Below are positions 1 through 8,496 of a DNA stretch of 64,000 nucleotides, one piece after another. This DNA is from Bradyrhizobium sp. B124 (GTDB lineage Bacteria; Pseudomonadota; Alphaproteobacteria; Rhizobiales; Xanthobacteraceae): the NCBI RefSeq assembly GCF_038967635.1, contig NZ_CP152413.1, positions 8,498,001 to 8,562,000 of the forward strand. Reading direction: 5' to 3'. A program made the position numbers and the translations under genes. The notes beneath the pieces were generated by a model. It was not told the origin of the DNA. It was given only the letters and a program-made list of their open reading frames with translations, and ran no database searches. Position 1 is the first letter of the stretch, and each line of letters begins with the position of its first letter.

Positions 1-47
1 GTGATGACACCGCGTGGTGTGACAACTTGAATTGCGACTTACTCATC

Positions 48-167
48 GTCGTCCTGACGAAAGCCAGGACCCATTACCCCAATTGTTCGTCGTTGCATGA
101 CGCTGGGGCCAGATTCCCTTCACAACCAAATGCGGTGGTTATGGGTCCTGGCTTTCGCCAGGACGAC
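48..167. repeat. Palindromic intergenic repeat, family A (copy 1)
   Basis: Two arms of about 26 bases (48-73 and 141-167) are inverted copies, each built around GTCCTGGCTTTCGCCAGGAC or a close variant, with about 65 bases of unrelated sequence between them. Related copies lie at 3198, 5001, 15593 and 21867. Open frames that cross it are by-products of the repeat. Nothing else is recognisable in the first 208 bases. Confidence 0.85.
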
Positions 168-208
168 ACTGTGGTGTTGGCACGGCTGGAGTTATTAACC
201 CAGCGCCC

Positions 209-670
209 TCACACCGGCAACGCGGTCGAATACTTCACCTGGCTCAGCGCAAAGCTCGACTCGATCGAGGCGATGCCGTCGAGCCGGGTCAGCTTGTTCT
301 TGAGGAACGCTTCATAGGAGGAGAGGTCGGCGGCGACGACGCGCAGTAGGTAGTCGCGGTTGCCGGTCATCAGATAGCACTCGAGCACCTCGTCCCATTT
401 CGAGATCGCGCGCGCGAAGCGGTTGAGGTCTTCTTCCTTCTGGCGCGCCAGCTTGATCGAGATGAAGACCGAGACATGCAGCCCGAGCGATTTCTGATCG
501 ACGGTCGCGATGTAGCGAGAGATCACGCCGCGCTCCTCGAGCAGCTTGACCCGGCGGTGGCAGGGCGACACCGACAGCCCGACCTTGTCGGCGAGCTCCT
601 GCATGGTCATGCGGCTGTCGGTCTGGAGCAGACTCAGGATCTTGCGGTCGATGGCGTCGAGGGCAGGCAT
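209..670 (-). CDS. Lrp/AsnC-family transcriptional regulator (MdeR-like position)
   Basis: This is a 153-residue Lrp/AsnC protein. Its N-terminal winged helix-turn-helix starts at MPALDAIDRKILSLLQ and includes the recognition region LADKVGLSVSPCHRRVKLLE; the rest is the RAM ligand-binding and oligomerisation domain, with a YLMTGNRDYLLRVVA segment. An open frame continues upstream, but the ATG at 670 gives the normal family length and aligns with the usual start. It is divergent from a 2-oxoacid dehydrogenase E1 homologue, with a 15-bp inverted repeat between them that is a likely binding site. Lrp proteins of this kind usually regulate the neighbouring amino-acid catabolic gene. In Pseudomonas putida, mdeR next to mdeB has the same relationship. 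The effector (methionine, 2-oxobutyrate or another amino acid) is inferred only. Confidence 0.93.
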   Translation of the reverse strand: MPALDAIDRKILSLLQTDSRMTMQELADKVGLSVSPCHRRVKLLEERGVISRYIATVDQKSLGLHVSVFISIKLARQKEEDLNRFARAISKWDEVLECYLMTGNRDYLLRVVAADLSSYEAFLKNKLTRLDGIASIESSFALSQVKYSTALPV

Positions 671-701
671 TGGGATGAACTCGCAGGTGAGGGCCGGATT
701 G

Positions 702-716
702 TGGGAATTTATCCCA
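702..716. promoter_or_regulatory. Probable Lrp-type operator
   Basis: TGGGA-ATTTA-TCCCA is a perfect 5-bp inverted repeat with an AT-only 5-base centre. The overall length of 15 bp and the AT-rich middle are typical of Lrp/AsnC sites. It lies 31 bp upstream of the regulator start and about 96 bp upstream of the E1 gene, so it could control both directions. The assignment rests on geometry only. Confidence 0.55.
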
Positions 717-812
717 ATTTTTCCTGTGCTGTCGCGTGGAATTGAGATTTTCGGCGGCCGCGGCGGCAGTAACATCCGAGATATCGCCCGGAGCATCGCC
801 AGGAACACTGAC

Positions 813-3179
813 ATGGGAATCGCGCCTGAACGCCTCGACATGCTGTCCGCTTTGGCCCGAAAGGTGCTGTGGTTGTCGTCGTGGACCATCCACCACGCCA
901 ACCATGTGCGGCCATCTGCCGACGGGCTGAAAGTCGGCGGCCATCAGGCCTCGTCGGCCTCGCTCGCCAACATCATGTCGGCGCTGTATTTCTCGGTGCT
1001 ACGGCCCCAGGACCGCGTCGCGGTGAAGCCGCATGCGAGCCCGGTGTTCCACGCGATCCAGTATCTGTTCGGCCACCAGACCCGCGACAAGCTGGAGAAC
1101 TTCCGCGGCTACAAGGGCGCGCAGTCCTATCCCTCGCGCACCAAGGACACCGACGACGTCGATTTCTCCACCGGCTCGGTCGGGCTCGGCGTGGCGCAGA
1201 CGCTGTTCGCCTCGCTGGTGCAGGACTACGTCAAGGCGCATGGCTGGATGCAGGACCGCCCCGAGGGCCGCATGATCGCGCTGGTCGGCGACGCCGAGAT
1301 GGACGAGGGCAACATCTTCGAGGCGCTGCTGGAGGGCTGGAAGCACGGCCTGCGCAACACTTGGTGGGTGGTCGACTATAACAGGCAGTCGCTCGACGCC
1401 GTGGTGCGCGAGGGGCTGTGGGCCAAGTTCGAAACCATGTTCCGCAATTTCGGCTGGGACGTGGTGATCGTGAAATACGGCAAGCTGATGCTCGAGGCGT
1501 TTGCCGAGCCGGGCGGCGAGGCCTTGCGGCGCTGGATCGACAATTGCCCGAACCAGATGTACGCGGCGCTCTGCTTCCAGGGCGGCGCGGCGTTCCGCAA
1601 GCATCTGCGCGACGATATCGGCGACCAGGGTGACGTGTCGGCGCTGATCGATCGCCGCAGCGACGACGAGCTGCTGGCGCTGATGTCGAACCTCGGCGGC
1701 CACGACATGGCGAGCATGATCGAGGCCTTCGAGGCGATCGACCATGATCGTCCGGTCTGCTTCATCGCCTACACCATCAAGGGCGTCGGCCTGCCGATGC
1801 AGGGCCACAAGGACAACCACGCGGGCCTGATGACGGTGGCGCAGATGGAGAAGTGGCGCGCCGCGCAGAACATCCGCACCGGCCACGAGTGGGACAAGTT
1901 CGAGGGCCTGTCGCAGGAGCCCGCGAAGCTCGAGGCGTTCCTGGCCGAGGCGCCATTCAACCGCGAGGGACGCCGTCGTCTCTCGGCGCCGGAAATCGAG
2001 GTGCCGGAGCGGCTGGCCTTCAAGGCCTCCGCGCAGATGTCGACGCAGCAGGGCTTTGGCCTGGTGCTGCATGAGCTCGCACGCGGCGACAGCGAGCTTG
2101 CGTCGCGCATCGTCACCGTTTCGCCCGACGTCACGGTGTCGACCAACCTCGGCGCCTGGGTCAACCGCCGCGGCCTGTTTGCGAAGGCGGAGAACCACGA
2201 CCTGTTCCGGCAGGAGAAGATTCCGTCAGCCTACACCTGGGAATATTCGCCGAAGGGCCAGCACCTCGAGCTCGGCATCGCCGAGATGAATCTGTTCATC
2301 ATGCTGTCGGCGCTCGGCCTGTCGCAGCAGATCAACGGCGCGCGGCTGCTGCCGGTCGGAACGCTGTACGATCCCTTCATCGAGCGCGGCCTCGATGCGT
2401 TGAACTATGCCTGCTACCAGGACGCCCGCTTCATGGTGGCGGCGACGCCGTCAGGCATCTCGTTGGCGCCGGAAGGCGGCGCGCATCAGTCGATCAAGAC
2501 GCCGCTGATCGGGATCGGGCAGGACGGGCTCGCCTCGTTCGATCCGGCCTTCGTCGATGAACTTGCCGTGATCATGGGCTGGGGCTTTGGCCATATGCAG
2601 CGCGAGGGCGCCGAGGGCGGTTCGGTTTACTTGCGACTCTCGACCCGGACGCTGGAGCAACCGCAGCGGATCATGACACCGGACCTGCAGCGCGACATCA
2701 CCGATGGCGCCTACTGGATGCGCAAGCCGGGCCCGAACTGCGACATCGTTGTTGCGTATGCCGGCACCGTCGCGCCGGAGGCGATCGAGGCGGTCGGCCT
2801 GATCGGCGAGAGCCACCGCGATGTTGGTCTCCTGGCGGTAACCTCTGCCGACCGGCTCTATGCGGGTTGGTCCGCCGCACGGAATTTGCGCCGCGACCGC
2901 CGCGGCACGCAGCATTTGAGTCATATCGAGCGCATGCTGGCGCCGCTCGGCCGCGACTGCGGCATCGTGACCGTGATCGACGGCCATCCGGCCTCGCTCG
3001 GCTGGCTCGGCAGCGTGCGCGGCCACCGGGTCGAGGCGCTCGGCGTCGAGCATTTCGGCCAGACCGGGACGATCGGCGACCTCTACCGGCACTATGGCAT
3101 CGACGCCAACGCCATCATCGACGCGGCGGAAAGCGTGTCGATCGGCGCCCCGGTGCGGCATCGCAAGATGGCGGTGTGA
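813..3179 (+). CDS. Thiamine-diphosphate 2-oxoacid dehydrogenase E1 (AceE/MdeB-like, 'transketolase' family)
   Basis: This 788-residue protein resembles the homodimeric pyruvate dehydrogenase E1 (AceE). The TPP motif runs from GD (residues 159-160, GDAEMDEGN) to N190. AceE is normally about 890 residues, so this is a shortened relative. The ATG at 813 has AGGA eight bases upstream and begins just before the conserved region; the open frame further upstream overlaps the divergent regulator and is rejected. The E1 would decarboxylate a 2-oxoacid and pass the acyl group to a lipoyl E2 partner, but no E2 or E3 is encoded nearby. Pairing with a divergent Lrp regulator is the mdeR-mdeB layout, in which MdeB acts on 2-oxobutyrate from methionine gamma-lyase. 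No mdeA is in the window. The substrate is therefore inferred. Confidence 0.9.
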   Translation: MGIAPERLDMLSALARKVLWLSSWTIHHANHVRPSADGLKVGGHQASSASLANIMSALYFSVLRPQDRVAVKPHASPVFHAIQYLFGHQTRDKLENFRGYKGAQSYPSRTKDTDDVDFSTGSVGLGVAQTLFASLVQDYVKAHGWMQDRPEGRMIALVGDAEMDEGNIFEALLEGWKHGLRNTWWVVDYNRQSLDAVVREGLWAKFETMFRNFGWDVVIVKYGKLMLEAFAEPGGEALRRWIDNCPNQMYAALCFQGGAAFRKHLRDDIGDQGDVSALIDRRSDDELLALMSNLGGHDMASMIEAFEAIDHDRPVCFIAYTIKGVGLPMQGHKDNHAGLMTVAQMEKWRAAQNIRTGHEWDKFEGLSQEPAKLEAFLAEAPFNREGRRRLSAPEIEVPERLAFKASAQMSTQQGFGLVLHELARGDSELASRIVTVSPDVTVSTNLGAWVNRRGLFAKAENHDLFRQEKIPSAYTWEYSPKGQHLELGIAEMNLFIMLSALGLSQQINGARLLPVGTLYDPFIERGLDALNYACYQDARFMVAATPSGISLAPEGGAHQSIKTPLIGIGQDGLASFDPAFVDELAVIMGWGFGHMQREGAEGGSVYLRLSTRTLEQPQRIMTPDLQRDITDGAYWMRKPGPNCDIVVAYAGTVAPEAIEAVGLIGESHRDVGLLAVTSADRLYAGWSAARNLRRDRRGTQHLSHIERMLAPLGRDCGIVTVIDGHPASLGWLGSVRGHRVEALGVEHFGQTGTIGDLYRHYGIDANAIIDAAESVSIGAPVRHRKMAV

Positions 3180-3197
3180 CGAGGGATCTCTCCTCAT

Positions 3198-3321
3198 CGT
3201 CATCCCGGCGCAGGCCGGGATCCATGACCACAAGTGGTAGTAAGTAAGCGCGACTCGTTCTAACAGGACCCATTACCAATTGCCGTCGGTGGTTATGGGC
3301 CCCGGCCTTCGCCGGGGCGAC
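3198..3321. repeat. Palindromic intergenic repeat, family A (copy 2)
   Basis: Inverted arms (3198-3231 and 3288-3321) carry the CCCGGC...GCCGGG core and the ATGGNCCC/GGTGGTTATGGG flank of family A. A partial extra arm (AGGACCCATTACC) sits at 3265-3277. The repeat fills most of the 305-base gap between the E1 gene and the aldehyde dehydrogenase. The rest of the gap (3322-3484) shows only the ribosome binding site of the next gene. Confidence 0.85.
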
Positions 3322-3484
3322 GAAGCCAACCTTGCCACCGGTGCGGCAGCGACATTATATGCCGTGGGCGTGCACGAGCCGCGCCCCGCATATGGCGGGT
3401 TCAATTCGCCCTGCTTTCGTGCAAGGATGCCTGCCGAACGCTTTCCGTTCCCCTTATCCATACGCCCCCTACAAGAGGTTTCCG

Positions 3485-4918
3485 ATGGTCAATCGTATGC
3501 AATTCTACATCGATGGCGCCTGGGTCGATCCGGTCGTCAAAGGCAAGTCCACCCCCGTCGTCAATCCGGCGACTGAAGAAGCGATGTATGAGATTGCGCT
3601 CGGCTCCAAGGCCGATGTCGACAAGGCAGTCGCCGCCGCCAAGCGCGCGTTCGAGACCTATTCCCAGACCAGCCGCGAGGAGCGCGTCGCGCTGCTCACC
3701 AAGGTCGTCGAGGTCTACAAGGGCCGCATGAAGGAGATCGGCGCGGCCGTCTCCGACGAGATGGGCGCTCCGCTGCCGATGGCCGAGAAGCTGCAGGCCG
3801 GAGCCGGCCTCGGCCATCTCATGAACACCCTCGAAGTGCTCAAGAAGTACGAGTTCGAGGAGACCATGGGCACCGCCGTGATCGTGCGCGAGCCGGTCGG
3901 CGTGATCGGCATGATCACCCCCTGGAACTGGCCACTCAACCAGATCGCCTGCAAGGTCGCGCCCGCGCTCGCCGCCGGCTGCACCATGATCCTGAAGCCG
4001 TCGGAGTTCACCCCGACCTCGGCGCTCATCTTCGCGGAAATCCTCCATGAAGCCGGCGTGCCGAAGGGCGTATTCAACCTCCTCAACGGCCTCGGCCCGG
4101 AGGTGGGTGCTGCGATGAGCGAGCATCCGGACATCGACATGATCTCGTTCACCGGCTCGACCCGCGCCGGCGTCGATGTCGCCAAGCGTGCGGCCCCGAC
4201 CGTGAAGCGCGTCAGCCAGGAGCTCGGCGGCAAGTCGCCGAACGTGATCCTCGAGGGTGCCGACCTCGCCAAGGCGGTGACCGGCGGCGTGATGCACATG
4301 TTCAACAACTCGGGCCAGTCCTGCAACGCGCCGTCGCGCATGATCGTGCCGCTCTCCAAGATGAAGGAAGTGGCCGCGATCGCGAAGGGCGTCGCCGACA
4401 AGACCAAGGCCGGTGATCCGCGCGCCGACGGCACCACGATCGGTCCCGTGGTCAACCGCGGCCAGTGGGACAAGATCCAGGCGCTGATCCAGAAGGGCAT
4501 CGACGAGGGCGCAACGCTCGTCGCCGGTGGCCCGGGCCTGCCCGAGGGCGTCAACAAGGGCTTCTATGTCCGCCCGACCATCTTCGCCGACGTCACCAAC
4601 GACATGACGATCGCCCGCGAGGAAATCTTCGGACCGGTGCTGACCATCCTCGGCGCCAAGGACGAGGCTGAGGCGGTGAAGATCGCCAACGACACGCCGT
4701 ATGGTCTCGCCGGTTACGTCTCGGCCGACACCGTGGAAACCGCGCGCCGCGTCGGCCGCCAGATCCGCGCCGGCAACGTCAACCTGCAGGGCGTGCCGAA
4801 CGAGCGCTCCGCGCCGTTCGGCGGCTACAAGCAGTCCGGCAACGGCCGCGAGTGGGGCCGTTACGGTCTGGAAGAGTATCTCGAGGCCAAGGCCGTCGCC
4901 GGCTACAACGCCGCGTAA
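3485..4918 (+). CDS. NAD(P)+-dependent aldehyde dehydrogenase
   Basis: This is a 477-residue, full-length ALDH-superfamily enzyme that oxidises an aldehyde to an acid in the cytoplasm. It has the cofactor segment TPWNWPLNQ (145-153), LKPSEFTP (170-177), the general-base glutamate E246 in QELGGKSPN and the catalytic C280 in NSGQSCNAPSRM. The ATG at 3485 is preceded by AAGAGG six bases away. A longer open frame starts inside the preceding repeat and is rejected. Substrate cannot be read from the sequence. It could handle propionaldehyde-like products of the E1 neighbour or a semialdehyde from the sugar-acid cluster downstream, but it is separated from both by repeats and may be transcribed alone. 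Confidence 0.95.
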   Translation: MVNRMQFYIDGAWVDPVVKGKSTPVVNPATEEAMYEIALGSKADVDKAVAAAKRAFETYSQTSREERVALLTKVVEVYKGRMKEIGAAVSDEMGAPLPMAEKLQAGAGLGHLMNTLEVLKKYEFEETMGTAVIVREPVGVIGMITPWNWPLNQIACKVAPALAAGCTMILKPSEFTPTSALIFAEILHEAGVPKGVFNLLNGLGPEVGAAMSEHPDIDMISFTGSTRAGVDVAKRAAPTVKRVSQELGGKSPNVILEGADLAKAVTGGVMHMFNNSGQSCNAPSRMIVPLSKMKEVAAIAKGVADKTKAGDPRADGTTIGPVVNRGQWDKIQALIQKGIDEGATLVAGGPGLPEGVNKGFYVRPTIFADVTNDMTIAREEIFGPVLTILGAKDEAEAVKIANDTPYGLAGYVSADTVETARRVGRQIRAGNVNLQGVPNERSAPFGGYKQSGNGREWGRYGLEEYLEAKAVAGYNAA

Positions 4919-5000
4919 GCCGAGCCACGAGAGACACGATTTTGGCGCCGGGGCAGGCAACTGCTCCGGCGTCAGACGTTATGGAAGGTAGAAGTTTTCA

Positions 5001-5121
5001 TCGTCGTCCCGGCGAAGGCCGGGACCCATAACCACCGATGCATTTGGTTGAGCAGGCTCGGGCCGCATTGTTTGCAAAACGAAGGTCTGTGGTAATGGGT
5101 CCCGGCCTTCGCCGGGACGAC
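5001..5121. repeat. Palindromic intergenic repeat, family A (copy 3)
   Basis: Left arm 5001-5034 and right arm 5091-5121 are near-perfect inverted copies around CCCGGCGAAGGCCGGGACC, separated by an unrelated 56-base spacer. It occupies the gap between two convergent genes and could act as a bidirectional terminator or mRNA stabiliser, which is an inference. Confidence 0.88.
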
Positions 5122-5129
5122 ACAGAGAC

Positions 5130-6092
5130 CTAGCCGCCGAGCGCGCCTTGGGTGTTGACGTAGAGCGCATAGATCGACTGGCTCGCCGCCATGAACAGGC
5201 GGTTGCGCTTCAGTCCGCCGAAGCAGAGATTGGCGCAGCGCTCCGGCAGCGCGATGCGGCCGATCATGACGCCGTCGGGCGCGAACACCACGACGCCGTC
5301 GAGTTCGGGATCGCCCATGCCCCAGCCGCACCACAGATTGCCATCGATGTCGCAGCGCATCCCGTCGGGCGTGCCGGGGCCGGCGTCGATGAACACGCGC
5401 TTGTTGGAGATTGTCTTGCCGTCGGCGGAGACGTCATAGGCGAGGATCTTGCGGTTCGGCTCGCCGCGGGATTCCACGACGTAGAGGATCTTCTCGTCCG
5501 GCGAGAAGCACAGCCCGTTCGGCCCGAGCACGCCCTCGGCGACGATGCTGGCCTTGCCGGTCTCGGGATCGAGCCGGTAGACATTGGGTTCGATCTCCGG
5601 ATCGGCCTTGTAGCCCTCGTAATTGCCGAGCAGGCCGAAGATCGGATCGGTGAACCAGATCGCGCCGTCGGATTTCACCACGACGTCGTTCGGCGAGTTC
5701 AGCCGCTTGCCGCCGAAGGAGTCGATCAACACTGTGATCGATCCGTCATATTCGGTGCGCACCACGCGGCGGCCGCCATGCTCGCAGGTGATCAGCCGGC
5801 CCTGGCGGTCGCGGGTGTTGCCGTTGGCGAAGTTCGACGGCTTGCGGAAGATGCTGACCGCGCCGGTCTCTTCCTCCCATTTGAGGATGCGCTGGTTCGG
5901 GATGTCGCTGCACAACAGGTAGCGGCCGTCGCCGAACCACACCGGCCCTTCGGCCCAGCGCAGGCCGGTGGCGATGCGCTCAACGGCGGAGAGCTTCAGC
6001 CAGTACTTCTCGAAGCGCGGGTCGAGCGCATGGATCGCGGGATCGGGATAACAGGTCGCGGGACGCCAGCCGGCGGAATGAACATCGGACAT
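5130..6092 (-). CDS. SMP-30/gluconolactonase-family lactonase
   Basis: This 320-residue protein belongs to the SMP-30/Gluconolactonase/LRE-like family, six-bladed beta-propellers that open sugar lactones using a bound divalent metal. Family landmarks visible are RWAEGPVWFGDGRYLLCSDI (start of the first blade), LNSPNDVVVKSDGAIWFTDP (the NDV metal-binding region) and GPNGLCFSPDEKILYV. There is no signal peptide, so it should be cytoplasmic. The chosen ATG at 6092 gives MSDVHSAGW; an upstream open extension overlaps the divergent promoter region. It is divergent from the uronate dehydrogenase homologue, whose product class (aldonolactone or aldarolactone) is exactly the substrate class of this family. 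Together they would oxidise a sugar or uronate to the open-chain acid. Confidence 0.92.
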   Translation of the reverse strand: MSDVHSAGWRPATCYPDPAIHALDPRFEKYWLKLSAVERIATGLRWAEGPVWFGDGRYLLCSDIPNQRILKWEEETGAVSIFRKPSNFANGNTRDRQGRLITCEHGGRRVVRTEYDGSITVLIDSFGGKRLNSPNDVVVKSDGAIWFTDPIFGLLGNYEGYKADPEIEPNVYRLDPETGKASIVAEGVLGPNGLCFSPDEKILYVVESRGEPNRKILAYDVSADGKTISNKRVFIDAGPGTPDGMRCDIDGNLWCGWGMGDPELDGVVVFAPDGVMIGRIALPERCANLCFGGLKRNRLFMAASQSIYALYVNTQGALGG

Positions 6093-6205
6093 TTGCTGTT
6101 CTCGTTGTTGTGTTTCGATGGTGTTTCCTTGAGCGCATGGTTTGCTATCATTGTCGGCCTGCGGCCGCAATTCGGCTGCAGCAAACAGGAAAGACGAGGG
6201 ACGGC

Positions 6206-7027
6206 ATGCCACGCATATTGATGACCGGCGCATCGGGGGGAATCGGCACGAGCCTGCGCAAGCTGCTGCCGCCGATCTATCCGGATCTCCTGCTGAGCGA
6301 CATCAAGCCGCCCGCCGATCTCGGCAGCCACGAAAAATTCAAAGCGGCCGATCTCGCCGACCTCGCTGAGGTCGAGGCGATCTGCGGGGGCGTTGACGGC
6401 ATCCTGCATTTCGGCGGCTATTCGGTCGAAGGATCCTGGGATGCGATCCTGCAGGCCAACATCATCGGCGGCTACAATCTGTTCGAGGCGGCGCGCAAGA
6501 AAGGTGTCAAGCGCGTGATCTTCGCCTCGTCCAACCACGCGGTCGGCTTCTACCCGCGGCATCACCGCATCGGCACCGACGTCACCGCGCGGCCGGACAG
6601 TCGTTACGGGGTGAGCAAGGTGTTCGGCGAGGGCGTCGGCGCGCTCTATGCCGACAAGCACGGCATCAAGGTGACCTGCATCCGGATCGGTAATTTCGGC
6701 GAGGCGCCGCTCGATCACCGCCGGCTCTCGATCTGGCTCAAGCCCGAGGATCTGGTTCAGCTCTGCCGCATCGGGCTCGAGCATCCCGACATCCATTTCG
6801 AGGTGCTGTACGGCGCGTCCTACAACGAGCGCTCGTGGTGGGACAATCATCGCGCCTACGATCTCGGCTATCGTCCGAGCGGCCGTGGCGAAGATTATCG
6901 CGAGCATGCGATGGCCGAGCAGGCCAAGCTGCCACCCGATCCCGTCGGCGATTATTACCAGGGCGGCACGTTCTGCAGCATGGAGTTCGATGGCGACAGG
7001 ACGAGGGTGATCGACTGGAAGAAATGA
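6206..7027 (+). CDS. Uronate dehydrogenase-like NAD-dependent SDR (extended family)
   Basis: This 273-residue Rossmann enzyme has the N-terminal GASGGIG nucleotide loop (residues 8-14), a YGVSK catalytic Tyr-Lys pair, and the blocks FASSNHAVGFYPR, NIIGGYNLFEAAR and SWWDN. As I recall bacterial uronate dehydrogenase (Udh, EC 1.1.1.203), these blocks match it closely. Udh oxidises D-galacturonate or D-glucuronate to the aldarolactone. The ATG at 6206 has GAGGG six bases upstream. The neighbours are a lactonase, a sugar-acid dehydratase and a TRAP importer, which fit a hexuronate or related aldose oxidation route. Substrate could instead be a pentose or another aldose, since the family is broad. 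The stop codon abuts the convergent IalB gene with no gap. Confidence 0.88.
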   Translation: MPRILMTGASGGIGTSLRKLLPPIYPDLLLSDIKPPADLGSHEKFKAADLADLAEVEAICGGVDGILHFGGYSVEGSWDAILQANIIGGYNLFEAARKKGVKRVIFASSNHAVGFYPRHHRIGTDVTARPDSRYGVSKVFGEGVGALYADKHGIKVTCIRIGNFGEAPLDHRRLSIWLKPEDLVQLCRIGLEHPDIHFEVLYGASYNERSWWDNHRAYDLGYRPSGRGEDYREHAMAEQAKLPPDPVGDYYQGGTFCSMEFDGDRTRVIDWKK

Positions 7028-7597
7028 TCAGTCGTCGCACTGCGGAAGCTGCTTCACCGCTTCGGTGTGCTCTCGTTGCGGCTCATTCGGGCTTTGCCCG
7101 GATGCCTTGGGCGCGCTGCCGGGCCCGTCATAGGTCTGGGAAAAATGCGCAAGCGGGAAGTTGAGGCTGATCTTCTGCCCGGTCAGGTTCTTCGCTTCCA
7201 CCACGATCGCTTGCGCGTGCTTCAGCCGCTCGATCAGCTCGCCATTGGCCTCCAGCGTGCCGCCGCAGCCGAGCGTGTAGCAGTGCGTCCTGGCGACCTG
7301 CATCGGCTCGTCCTGATCGATGCGGAGGCTGATCGTGCCTTCCAGCATGGTCCGCGTGGCGACATTGGCGGTGAGCAGCGCGCGCGTGCTGGTCTGTGGC
7401 GAGACGCTGATGGTGCCGCCCGACGGCGCGCACTGGCCGCGCGCGGCGGCGGCGACGAAGCAGCTCGCCTCGGTCAGGCAGGTCTTGGTCCAGGGCTCAT
7501 AGGTGAGCTCGGTCGCGCGCGGATCGGCCGCGTCGGCAATTCCACCGAGTGCGAGCTGCACGGCGATCGATCCCATCAACAAAGCCACGTAACGCAT
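7028..7597 (-). CDS. Invasion-associated locus B (IalB) family exported protein
   Basis: This is a 189-residue protein with a clear signal peptide (MRYVALLMGSIAVQLALGG followed by IADA-A) and the IalB pattern: WTKTC near the N-terminus, paired cysteines (CLTEASC, HCYTLGC), and a C-terminal hydrophobic block ending in SLNFPLAHFSQTYDGPG. The ATG at 7597 has AAGGAG upstream. IalB proteins are periplasmic or outer-membrane associated and their molecular role in free-living rhizobia is not established. It lies 34 bases downstream of the GntR regulator on the same strand and is probably co-transcribed with it, which is unusual company for this family. Confidence 0.85.
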   Translation of the reverse strand: MRYVALLMGSIAVQLALGGIADAADPRATELTYEPWTKTCLTEASCFVAAAARGQCAPSGGTISVSPQTSTRALLTANVATRTMLEGTISLRIDQDEPMQVARTHCYTLGCGGTLEANGELIERLKHAQAIVVEAKNLTGQKISLNFPLAHFSQTYDGPGSAPKASGQSPNEPQREHTEAVKQLPQCDD

Positions 7598-7631
7598 CGC
7601 CGTCTCCTTCGCGAGGAGGCCGCGTATCGCG

Positions 7632-8324
7632 CTATTGCGGCTTTTTGTCGTTGGAGATGCGGACGAGATAATCCGCCTTGCTGTACTGCATGTGATCGAC
7701 GCAGAGCTGCGCCAGCGCCCAGCTGTCACGGCCCTTCAGCAGTTCAATCATCAATTCGTGCTGGCGGCGCGACAATGCGAGGCCCTCGCTGTCGGCGAGG
7801 TTCTTGGCGCGCATCGGCAGCGTCAGGTTCATGTAGTCCTGCAGCGAGCGGACCAGATAGGGATTGCCGCAGGCGGAGAACAGCGCGAGGTGGAACGCAT
7901 CGTTGGTTTCGTGAATGCCGCGCATGTCCTGCGCGTCGGCCTTGATGCAGTAATGCCGTTGCAGCTCGCTTAGTTGCTCGACCAGGCTGTCAGGCGCGGG
8001 CAGGGCGATCATCAGCGCGGCCTGGCGCGTCAGCATCTCGCGCACCTCGTAGATCTGCCGCACCTCTTCGGCGGAATAGAACCGCACCGTGGCGCCGACA
8101 TTCTTCTCGCGCAGCACGATGCCCTGGCGTTCGAGCTGGAACAACGCCTGGCGCACGAAATGTCGGCTCGCGCCGTAGCGCTGCATTAGCGTATCCTCGA
8201 CCAGCCGCAGGCCGGGCGCGAAGCGGCCGAAGATGATGTCCTCCTCCAGCCGGCGGATCACTTCCGCCTGTTCCTCCTCTCGCGAGGGGGCTTGGATATC
8301 CGGCAAGGTGGGCTCGGCTGTCAT
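7632..8324 (-). CDS. GntR-family regulator, FadR/FCD subfamily
   Basis: This is a 230-residue protein with an N-terminal winged helix (IIFGRFAPGLRLVEDTLMQRYGASRHFVRQALFQLE) and a C-terminal all-helical FCD effector domain with several histidines that could hold a metal (HYC, HETNDAFHLALF, HELM). FCD regulators commonly sense sugar acids or other carboxylates and repress catabolic operons until ligand binds. It is divergent from the IlvD/Edd dehydratase. ATTGACAAT-type palindromes sit in front of both genes and in front of the TRAP binding-protein gene, which makes it the likely local regulator of the dehydratase and transporter. Confidence 0.94.
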   Translation of the reverse strand: MTAEPTLPDIQAPSREEEQAEVIRRLEEDIIFGRFAPGLRLVEDTLMQRYGASRHFVRQALFQLERQGIVLREKNVGATVRFYSAEEVRQIYEVREMLTRQAALMIALPAPDSLVEQLSELQRHYCIKADAQDMRGIHETNDAFHLALFSACGNPYLVRSLQDYMNLTLPMRAKNLADSEGLALSRRQHELMIELLKGRDSWALAQLCVDHMQYSKADYLVRISNDKKPQ

Positions 8325-8372
8325 GCGCTCTCGGCTTCGGGTCGATGCCGGAGGTCAGCATGACGCCATGGC

Positions 8373-8385
8373 TATTGTCAATAAT
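8373..8385. promoter_or_regulatory. Candidate GntR operator, site 1
   Basis: TATTGTCAATAAT contains the near-palindrome ATTGTCAAT and lies 48 bases upstream of the gntR start. Read on the minus strand it is ATTATTGACAATA, the same core as sites 2 and 4. Confidence 0.55.
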
Positions 8386-8435
8386 GGGGGCGATTTTGCC
8401 GCAGACCAGCGGCGCTCTTGCGCCAGATTATCTCA

Positions 8436-8448
8436 TATTGACAATAAT
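8436..8448. promoter_or_regulatory. Candidate GntR operator, site 2, overlapping a -35 box
   Basis: TATTGACAATAAT lies 48 bases upstream of the dehydratase ATG and mirrors site 1 across the divergent region. It contains TTGACA (8438-8443), a consensus sigma-70 -35 element; 17 bases on is only a weak -10 (TTAAGT). A repressor bound here would block the promoter. Confidence 0.55.
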
Positions 8449-8496
8449 TCCTGCCGCTCCTTAAGTGCGGCCGAACAACCACGGGAAGAGAAGAAA

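Noticed and set aside
27..317. Small plus-strand ORF at the start of the window
   Set aside because: It crosses the family A repeat (the VVMGPGFR-type peptide) and overlaps the Lrp gene, so it is a repeat by-product. A similar peptide occurs at 3280-3576.
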